From: CALCKU01 sp964654665
Lineage (GTDB): Bacteria > Pseudomonadota > Alphaproteobacteria > Caulobacterales > Maricaulaceae
Length of the DNA: 64,000 bases
Direction of reading: 5' to 3'
Assembly (NCBI GenBank): GCA_964654665.1
Contig: CAZZKV010000009.1
Location: 1 to 64,000, forward strand
This document shows positions 58,735-64,000 of the stretch, in pieces. Under the pieces are notes generated by a model. It had not been told where the DNA came from, ran no database searches, and saw only the letters and a program-made list of their open reading frames with translations. Each line of letters opens with the position of its first letter. Within the stretch, counting starts at the first letter, position 1. The translations under genes and the position numbers were made by a program.

Positions 58735-58750
58735 AGACTGAAGGCGCCCC

Positions 58751-59323
58751 TTAGAGGGATTGCTCGACGCGGGTCACTTCGGGGACATAATGTTTCAGTA
58801 AATTTTCAATGCCCGATTTCAGCGTCAAGGTTGAGCTGGGACAACCTGCACAGGCACCGCGCATTTCCAGATAAACGGCGCCGTCGCCATCATCGAAATG
58901 ACGAAAAACAATATCGCCGCCGTCTTGCGCTACGGCGGGACGCACGCGTAGCTCGATCAATTCCTTAATTTGCTCTACAATTTCTAATGTCTCGCCTTCA
59001 TAAACATGATCTGATGTTTCCGCCGCGATCTGGTCGGTTAGCGGAACGCCGCCTGCGACATAAAAATCCATAATAGCGCCCAGAACGGCAGGTTTGAGAT
59101 GTTTCCAAAGAGCGTCATCGGATTTGGTCACTGAAATATAGTCAGAGCCAAAGAAAACACGGGTTACATCGGGGATCATAAACAACATTTCCGCCAAAGG
59201 CGCGCCGGAAATATCACCCCCGCGTTCAATATCAACTGGTGGACGGGTTTCGCCTGTAACAGCTTGTCCTGGCAGGAATTTCAATGTTGCCGGATTTGGC
59301 GTATCTTCGGTTTGAATGAACAT
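58751..59323 (-). CDS. NifU-family Fe-S cluster scaffold
   Basis: Protein of about 190 residues with an N-terminal Nfu_N domain (MFIQTEDTPNPATLKFLPG) and a C-terminal NifU-like domain with the cluster-binding CAGCPSS motif. It holds and transfers [4Fe-4S] clusters. The ATG at 59323 has AAAGGA 7 nt upstream; a TTG at 59329 is too close to it. Radical SAM MiaB, three genes downstream, is a plausible client. Confidence 0.95.
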   Translation of the reverse strand: MFIQTEDTPNPATLKFLPGQAVTGETRPPVDIERGGDISGAPLAEMLFMIPDVTRVFFGSDYISVTKSDDALWKHLKPAVLGAIMDFYVAGGVPLTDQIAAETSDHVYEGETLEIVEQIKELIELRVRPAVAQDGGDIVFRHFDDGDGAVYLEMRGACAGCPSSTLTLKSGIENLLKHYVPEVTRVEQSL

Positions 59324-59418
59324 GGTCAATTCCTTTGCTAGTCATCCCTAAATGGGCGTTCTTGGGCGTTGGCGCAAGAGGCGCTTGACGCAGCGGGGCG
59401 CTTTTCCCATCATAGCCT

Positions 59419-60411
59419 ATGGCCGCCAAAGGATTATATGCAGCAATAGCCGCGTTTACGCTAGCAGGTTGCGCCAGCGTCGCGACGCAGCTTCCCCATA
59501 TCTCATTACCGGATCTGACGGCCGAGCGCAAAGAGCAAGAAGGCTTGGCTTTTGCGGAAATGGCCAAACATCAGGCCCGCCTTGCGCGTGTTGCCGCGCC
59601 GATTTTAAAGGCCAATGCTGAATTATGCCCGCGCATAGGCCGCGATATCGGGGTTAAAACCCATAATTTAAAATCCTATCCTAAAGCTGTGCGCGCGGCT
59701 GCGGCACGTACTTTGGGTGCTGACGCCCAGCATAGCGTTCTGTATATACGCCCGCAATCACCCGCCGAAAAAGCAGGCTTATTGCGTGGAGACCGATTGC
59801 TCGATCAAAATAATATCATAATTTCTGCCAATTCGTCTAAATTTGAAACGGCTTTAAAAGACGGAGAGGGCCGTATTCGTATATTGCGAAATGGCGATAT
59901 TCACACCGTAATGGTGATACCGGATATGATCTGCGGTTATAAAATTAAACTGTCACTCAGCAGTAATATTAATGCTTATGCGGATGGCAAGCATATTATT
60001 GTGACGTCGGGTATGCTTAATTTCGTTAAAAATGATGCGGAATTGGCTCTGATTATTGGGCATGAGTTGGGTCATAATACAATGGGTCATATTCGCAAGA
60101 TTATTAGTAATATGATTTTATCGGGTTTGGCGAGGCGCTACACACGACCGTTCGAAAGCGAAGCCGATTATGTCGGGCTTTATTACATTGTCCGGGCAGG
60201 ATACAGCCCCGATAATGTTGAAGATGTCTGGCGGCGGCTTGCAACGCAAAATCCAAAATCAGTTGTAAGAGCGAAAACCCATCCGACTTATCCGGATCGA
60301 TATTTACGATTGGCGGCTGCGCGGGCTGAAATACAGGCCAAGCAAATTGCCGGTGAACCCTTGCTTCCCAATTTCAAACGCGGAACCCAACAGGAGGATG
60401 ACGGCTCTTGA
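59419..60411 (+). CDS. M48 metalloprotease lipoprotein with PDZ-like segment
   Basis: Protein of 330 residues. MAAKGLYAAIAAFTLAGC makes a lipobox (L-A-G-C), so a periplasm-facing lipoprotein is expected. A domain with ANAELCPRIGRDIGVKTHNLKSYP precedes a PDZ-like fold (VLYIRPQSPAEKAGLLRGDRLLD). The zinc site is intact: HELGH in IIGHELGHNTMGH and ESEAD in PFESEADYVGLYYI. M48 proteases of this kind often act in envelope protein quality control. A paralogue follows with a 4-nt overlap. It is divergent from the NifU gene. Confidence 0.88.
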   Translation: MAAKGLYAAIAAFTLAGCASVATQLPHISLPDLTAERKEQEGLAFAEMAKHQARLARVAAPILKANAELCPRIGRDIGVKTHNLKSYPKAVRAAAARTLGADAQHSVLYIRPQSPAEKAGLLRGDRLLDQNNIIISANSSKFETALKDGEGRIRILRNGDIHTVMVIPDMICGYKIKLSLSSNINAYADGKHIIVTSGMLNFVKNDAELALIIGHELGHNTMGHIRKIISNMILSGLARRYTRPFESEADYVGLYYIVRAGYSPDNVEDVWRRLATQNPKSVVRAKTHPTYPDRYLRLAAARAEIQAKQIAGEPLLPNFKRGTQQEDDGS

Positions 60412-61352
60412 AATGGCATATATTCTTTTTTGCCTTGGGTTTGTTATCCTGCCAAAGTCAGGCAGAAACCGACCAAAGGGATATTTCTGCCCCTCCATCG
60501 GCTGAGGCGGTTATAGAAGATGTCCGGTTTTCTGATATTCTGGATGAATACCGGGCTTTAAATATCCGGCTGGAATCGATTGCCTATCCTATCCTCTCGG
60601 CCAATGTCTCGCTTTGCCCTAAAATACGGCGCGATGTTGGGTTTACGGTTCACACGGTTGATGATTATCCAGTAACATTGCGGGCTGTGGCTCGCGACTT
60701 ATTGCCTGTTGGGGATGAGTTATCTTTGCGAACTGTTCGTAAAGGCTCGCCAGCAGATAACGCGGGGCTGCGCTCTGGTGACAGGCTTATCGGGATTGGT
60801 CAATCTTTTATACCATCGGGAACCCAGACAGGCACTTTATGGGATGGAATCTTGAACCGGGCGCTGGAAGCGGACGTAACACCGGTTATTATAGAGCGGG
60901 ACGGGCACCGGATTAGGGCAGAGCTGCGGCCAGAAACATTGTGTGATTATCCGGTCACGGTTTTTTTCTCGGAACGGGTTAATGGGCATACGGATGGCGA
61001 AAAAGTCCTGATAACCTCGGCCTTGATGCGCACTGTGCCGGAGGATGTTAATTTGGCATTGATTGTAGCCCATGAAATGTCTCATGCGATTGCCGGACAT
61101 ATATCGCAAACGCCCTCTAAGGCATTGGAGCTTGAGGCTGACCGTATGGCCTTAGTAATGATGGCCCGGGCGGGTTATGATATTAATTACGCGATCAGCT
61201 ATTGGAAAGCGGCCCCTCATCCTAACCGTGGATATCAAGCCAGTTCCTCAACCCATCCATCTATTCTTGACCGATTGACAAATTTTGAAATCAGCGAGCG
61301 ACATATTCGCCGCAAACAGGCGCAAGGCCAAGAGTTGCTGTTTTGGGATTAA
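60408..61352 (+). CDS. Second M48 metalloprotease lipoprotein (tandem paralogue)
   Basis: Protein of 314 residues. The start is TTG at 60408 in a TTGA overlap with the upstream stop; AGGAGG lies about 10 nt before it. The N-terminus MKWHIFFFALGLLSC gives a lipobox (L-L-S-C). It repeats the domain order of its neighbour: SANVSLCPKIRRDVGFTVHTVDDYP, a PDZ-like fold (SLRTVRKGSPADNAGLRSGDRLIGIG) and M48 motifs HEMSH and ELEADRMALVMM. Catalytic residues are kept, so it is probably active. Divergence between the two copies suggests different substrates or a hetero-complex. Confidence 0.86.
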   Translation: MKWHIFFFALGLLSCQSQAETDQRDISAPPSAEAVIEDVRFSDILDEYRALNIRLESIAYPILSANVSLCPKIRRDVGFTVHTVDDYPVTLRAVARDLLPVGDELSLRTVRKGSPADNAGLRSGDRLIGIGQSFIPSGTQTGTLWDGILNRALEADVTPVIIERDGHRIRAELRPETLCDYPVTVFFSERVNGHTDGEKVLITSALMRTVPEDVNLALIVAHEMSHAIAGHISQTPSKALELEADRMALVMMARAGYDINYAISYWKAAPHPNRGYQASSSTHPSILDRLTNFEISERHIRRKQAQGQELLFWD

Positions 61353-61486
61353 CGGGTGGTATTAATGTTTGCGCATAATAGACGCCGGAACCCGTTGAGT
61401 CAGCCTATTGGTTAATGTTTATGCTTAACGAAAGACAAATACGCTTTTAATCAAATTTTATGCTCCTTCCTGTATCAAAGCGGTTC

Positions 61487-61529
61487 AATCGTTGTAGCTC
61501 TTTCCTCCAGTAAGAGGTGCTGCGATTGG
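61487..61529 (+). promoter_or_regulatory. Imperfect long hairpin upstream of the DUF1674 gene
   Basis: CAATCG and CGATTG bracket an inner CTCTT/AAGAG stem, with a weakly paired middle. No T-run follows, so it is not an ordinary terminator. It may be part of a leader or a Rho-dependent end of the protease operon. Function unknown. Confidence 0.25.
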
Positions 61530-61568
61530 CCTGACGTTTGGCATTTGTTTGACGAACGGCCAATAGGT

Positions 61569-61582
61569 GCGCTAGGGAGCGC
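61569..61582 (+). promoter_or_regulatory. Hairpin with RBS in its loop before the DUF1674 gene
   Basis: GCGCT (61569-61573) and AGCGC (61578-61582) pair around AGGG. The RBS AGGGAG (61574-61579) is in the loop and start of the 3' arm, and the ATG follows at 61585. Confidence 0.35.
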
Positions 61583-61584
61583 GT

Positions 61585-61788
61585 ATGAGTGATACGCTAC
61601 CTCCTAATGCTGCAGTTGATAAACTTTTAAGCCCCGCTGCGATACGGGCGCTTGAAGAGGCAGCTGCAAGACGCGAGAAAAATGCGTGCCTATTGGCTGG
61701 TCGTCCCGCAGAAAAAGCCGGACCGAAGGGAGCCGAACCCACCCGCTTTGGCGATTGGGAACGCGGCGGGATCGCTTACGACTTTTAA
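61585..61788 (+). CDS. DUF1674 protein (SdhAF4-like)
   Basis: Protein of 67 residues. Its C-terminus EPTRFGDWERGGIAYDF is the DUF1674 signature shared with eukaryotic Sdh8/SDHAF4, which binds flavinylated SdhA and helps assemble succinate dehydrogenase. The N-terminal half is Ala/Glu-rich and probably disordered. No sdh genes are in the window. RBS AGGGAG is 6 nt before the ATG. Confidence 0.88.
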   Translation: MSDTLPPNAAVDKLLSPAAIRALEEAAARREKNACLLAGRPAEKAGPKGAEPTRFGDWERGGIAYDF

Positions 61789-61874
61789 AAGATCGTAGGA
61801 CCTGTTTGCGCGGCTTATTTGGGTTTATTTTTAAGCGCGGGATAATTCCGTGCGGGTATTAGTGGGAGCGCTCT

Positions 61875-62798
61875 ATGCGTCTTAATCGTTCTATCATGGC
61901 CGTTATTGGCGGCATGAGTGTTATCGCCGGGGCATCACCGGCATTTGCGGGTCATTGTGGTGTGGGTATAGCTCCCCAACTTTGCGGAACTTCGGTTGTA
62001 GTTAATCAGGGGGCTGCCCCTCGGTTCGATCCGATGACTGTGAATATTACGCAGCCTATGGGGCATTTGCGCAGTGTTAAGTTTAACCGGGCACCGAATG
62101 TGTCCATCATGCGGGTTCATGGCATGGGACCGACAGCAGGATTACAAGATGCGCCATCCGGTTTTACAAATGGATGTCATCCAACTTCGACACAATATTG
62201 CCGCCAATCTGTTGGCCGGCCTGTTAGCGTGACATTTAATCAACCACAGCCTGCTCCATTTATTGCAACTCCAGCGCCGGCGCCGGTAATTTCGAACGCG
62301 GTTCCGCGCCAATATGGTGATAATACATTAACGCCCGGCATTGCTCATATTCCAACGTCTATTGTTGATCGCAGTTCGGCGAATGCGCAGGCTGTTTTAA
62401 ATTCAGGCCGTACCGTCCGTCAGTCAACGCAACTGGGGGGTATTGCGCCTCAGCAGCGCATGGTAACGTCATCGGCCTCGTCTCGCATTAATGGGCCGGT
62501 TGCATCTGATGGCAGCTATTGGGAACAAGTATCGGGCCCAACAATGTTTGGAAATACGCTGGCAACGAAAGTTGTGTGTAAGCGCCAAGCGCCGCGTCCC
62601 GTGCTTAACGCTGTTCGCGTTGTACGTCCGATTGTTGGCGTACGCTACCCTGTTCCTGTCCCTGTTCCAGTACAGGCCGGCTGCGTACAGGCTCCATTTG
62701 GACAAGCTCCTAGCTTTCCCCGGTTTGGCGGAACTTTTGCAGGCCCTCAACTTGCGGGTGGTCTCCACGGCGGTCAGGCTGGACGTTGGATACGGTAA
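61875..62798 (+). CDS. Secreted protein with VRVVRPI/VRYPVPV motif, copy 1
   Basis: Unrecognised exported protein of 307 residues. The signal peptide ends SPAFA, then GHCGVGIAPQLC gives an early Cys pair. The middle is low-complexity (Pro, Ala, Gln, Ser, Asn) with two more Cys (GCHPTSTQYC). Near the C-terminus VVCKRQAPRPVLNAVRVVRPI and VRYPVPVPVPVQAGC precede a Gly/Phe/Gln-rich end. The same Cys-bounded motif occurs in the next gene, so they are divergent paralogues of a lineage-specific family. The Pro-Val run suggests an extended beta or polyproline strand. GGGAG lies about 9 nt before the ATG. Confidence 0.7.
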   Translation: MRLNRSIMAVIGGMSVIAGASPAFAGHCGVGIAPQLCGTSVVVNQGAAPRFDPMTVNITQPMGHLRSVKFNRAPNVSIMRVHGMGPTAGLQDAPSGFTNGCHPTSTQYCRQSVGRPVSVTFNQPQPAPFIATPAPAPVISNAVPRQYGDNTLTPGIAHIPTSIVDRSSANAQAVLNSGRTVRQSTQLGGIAPQQRMVTSSASSRINGPVASDGSYWEQVSGPTMFGNTLATKVVCKRQAPRPVLNAVRVVRPIVGVRYPVPVPVPVQAGCVQAPFGQAPSFPRFGGTFAGPQLAGGLHGGQAGRWIR

Positions 62799-62874
62799 GA
62801 TTTTAACCGGCATAAGACGGGATAATTACCTGTTTTAATAGATTGGGATTCGCGTGAATTACTCGTGCGAATTC

Positions 62875-62892
62875 GCCTTTCGGGGGAAAGGC
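62875..62892 (+). terminator. Hairpin between the two secreted-protein genes
   Basis: GCCTTTC (62875-62881) and GAAAGGC (62886-62892) form a perfect 7-bp stem with a GGGG loop, followed by TTTGTCTT. It could be a weak terminator after the first gene or a leader element of the second. A palindrome GCGAATTCGC overlaps its left side. Confidence 0.45.
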
Positions 62893-62954
62893 TTTGTCTT
62901 GGCACAAGTCTTGCTCGTATGGGATAAATTGTATCAAATTGAAAAGAGTGGGTC

Positions 62955-63536
62955 ATGTTAGTTTCACGTTTTACAAAAATTGCAACGCTTATTGGAAGCG
63001 CCGTTGTTATGTCGCAAACTGCCGCCGCTAATTGCGCCGGTACATATTGTAATAATAGTTCTGCGTCTCTCGCGCCTTTATCGTCATGGTCGCAAGGTCC
63101 TGCGGTTGGCGCTAGCGTAACATTGCCTGGCACTCATAGTCCTGTCGCAGCTTACGGGTCATCGTCATCTTATAGCACATATTCTTCTGGGAGCAGTTAT
63201 TCTTCCGGCGGACAAAGCTATGTTCCGTTTTCGAGCAATACAAGCGTTGCCAATATGACGAATTTGTCAATTCCAGGACTGGGGGCTAATGAACGTTTAT
63301 GTGAAGCGAATTGCCCCGTTGATGTTCATAACCCTATGGGGGGTCAGGTTCTGGGGTGTTATAAAATTTGCCAACCCGTTGCTCCAAGGCCAGTTATTTA
63401 CCAAAATTTTGTGCGGGTGGTTCGTCCAATTATCTATGTACGCTATCCTGTGCCTGTTGCAGTTCCGGGATGTACGCGGACTGTGATCACACATTATTCG
63501 CGTTATGGTCTTCCTAATTATGGTTGTGGCCGGTAA
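62955..63536 (+). CDS. Secreted protein with VRVVRPI/VRYPVPV motif, copy 2
   Basis: Unrecognised exported protein of 193 residues. The signal peptide ends TAAA, then NCAGTYC gives an early Cys pair as in the neighbour. A Ser/Tyr/Gly-rich stretch (SSSSYSTYSSGSSYSSGG) follows, then LCEANCPVDVHNPMGGQVLGC and the shared motif CQPVAPRPV...FVRVVRPIIYVRYPVPVAVPGC. Eleven cysteines in all, so several disulphides are likely in the periplasm or outside. A low-complexity Ser/Gly region plus Cys-rich end is reminiscent of surface structural proteins, but no function is known. Confidence 0.7.
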   Translation: MLVSRFTKIATLIGSAVVMSQTAAANCAGTYCNNSSASLAPLSSWSQGPAVGASVTLPGTHSPVAAYGSSSSYSTYSSGSSYSSGGQSYVPFSSNTSVANMTNLSIPGLGANERLCEANCPVDVHNPMGGQVLGCYKICQPVAPRPVIYQNFVRVVRPIIYVRYPVPVAVPGCTRTVITHYSRYGLPNYGCGR

Positions 63537-63561
63537 GCAATTTTCTTAACTGGTTTATCTG

Positions 63562-63605
63562 TTTTAACCCTCGCAGGATTTTTTACGATCTGCGAGGGTT
63601 TTATT
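63562..63605. terminator. Strong bidirectional terminator
   Basis: AACCCTCGCAG (63566-63576) pairs perfectly with CTGCGAGGGTT (63590-63600) around a 13-nt loop, with T-rich sequence on both sides. It separates the convergent secreted-protein and pyrF genes. Confidence 0.88.
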
Positions 63606-64000
63606 GTGCCATATTGTCCAGAATAGCCAAAGCAGCGGCTTTCGGGTCCTGCGCGGCTGTTATCGGGCGTCCCACAACAATGTGGCTGGCACCGAAACGT
63701 AGTGCCTCGCCCGGACTGGCAACGCGTTTTTGATCGCCTCGCTCGCCGCCCGGCATACGCACGCCCGGCGTAAGAATGATGAAATCATCAGGAACAACGG
63801 CCCGAATGGCCGCGGCTTCCAGAGGGCTGGAAACGACACCATCCATGCCGGCTTGCTTCGCCTGTTTTACGCGCCGCATCACAAGATCTTCGGCCGTGTC
63901 ATGATAACCGATATCTTCTAGCCCTGTTTTATCCAATGATGTCAAAACCGTTACGCCGATAATATTAAGCCGGCTATTGCCGCGCCCTTTGATAGCAGAG
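63601..64000 (-). CDS. pyrF: Orotidine 5'-phosphate decarboxylase, C-terminal part
   Basis: The C-terminal 132 residues or so of PyrF (UMP synthesis) are inside the window; the gene continues past the right edge. GVTVLTSLD, DGVVSSPLEAAAIR, ILTPGVRMPGG with QKRVASPGEAL, and GASHIVVGRPITAAQDP are strands of the TIM barrel that bind the nucleotide phosphate. The catalytic DxKxxD motif lies in the missing part. Confidence 0.95.
   Translation of the reverse strand, partial: SAIKGRGNSRLNIIGVTVLTSLDKTGLEDIGYHDTAEDLVMRRVKQAKQAGMDGVVSSPLEAAAIRAVVPDDFIILTPGVRMPGGERGDQKRVASPGEALRFGASHIVVGRPITAAQDPKAAALAILDNMAQ

Noticed and set aside
61480..61530. tRNA-like pieces (GGTTCAATC, TAGCTC)
   Set aside because: The order is wrong and no acceptor or anticodon stem can be formed, so it is not a tRNA.
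62868..62892. Short tandem or CRISPR-like repeat
   Set aside because: A single hairpin with an adjacent palindrome and no repeated units. No CRISPR array or insertion sequence was seen anywhere in the window.

Overview
The window is a stretch of alphaproteobacterial chromosome of moderate GC, most likely from the Caulobacterales/Maricaulales-Hyphomonadaceae side of the class. This is inferred from gene content and order: an rimP-nusA-ylxR-infB-rbfA-truB-rpsO-pnp block, an lnt-corC-ybeY-phoH-miaB-fur-rimI-tsaB-nifU block, tsaE-amgK-murU-addB-addA-trxA, accD-folC, a CC0125-type lipoprotein, a DUF1674 protein and AddAB instead of RecBCD. Only the start of one gene is visible at the left edge and only the C-terminal part of pyrF at the right edge. 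Two runs of exactly 100 N (27747-27846 and 39082-39181) are assembly gaps, and each interrupts a gene.

Layout. 1-398 is an AT-rich region holding the 5' leader of a minus-strand gene that runs off the left edge; it has a possible RBS-sequestering switch, one consensus DnaA box and one CtrA-like box. 399-9372 holds an FAD oxidoreductase, clpS/clpA (minus), a penicillin-binding carboxypeptidase with a SPOR domain, a small membrane protein, a CC0125-type lipoprotein, an orphan histidine kinase and an SH3-domain protein. 9494-20299 is mainly plus-strand metabolism and envelope: a 2-hydroxyacid dehydrogenase, an MBL-fold lipoprotein, an aminotransferase/sulfotransferase pair, a MoeB-like enzyme, a serine hydrolase, a SapC-like protein, efp, suhB, an SseB-like protein, a LysR regulator and a TPR protein. 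20346-28496 holds a minus-strand trio (saccharopine-dehydrogenase-like, DUF4345, SMP-30-like) and a plus-strand run of a DPP-IV-type peptidase, accD, folC and two small exported proteins. 28526-37659 is a six-gene minus-strand operon joining tRNA t6A synthesis (tsaE), cell-wall sugar recycling (amgK, murU), double-strand-break repair (addB, addA) and thioredoxin. 37725-39769 has a 2Fe-2S ferredoxin and a BlaI/M56-protease pair with a clear operator. 40064-59323 is almost entirely minus-strand translation, ribosome-maturation and RNA-modification housekeeping. 59419-63536 is plus-strand and lineage-specific: two tandem M48 protease lipoproteins, a DUF1674 protein and two secreted proteins that share a C-terminal motif.

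Most genes sit in tight operons with ATGA, TAATG or TTGA junctions, and many convergent or isolated units end in clear hairpin terminators. No rRNA, tRNA, CRISPR array, insertion sequence or prophage was recognised. The least explained parts are the left-edge leader, the paired secreted proteins with the VRVVRPI/VRYPVPV motif, the tandem PDZ-M48 lipoproteins, the BlaI/M56-TonB pair with no visible target gene, and the terminator inside the SapC-gene leader.
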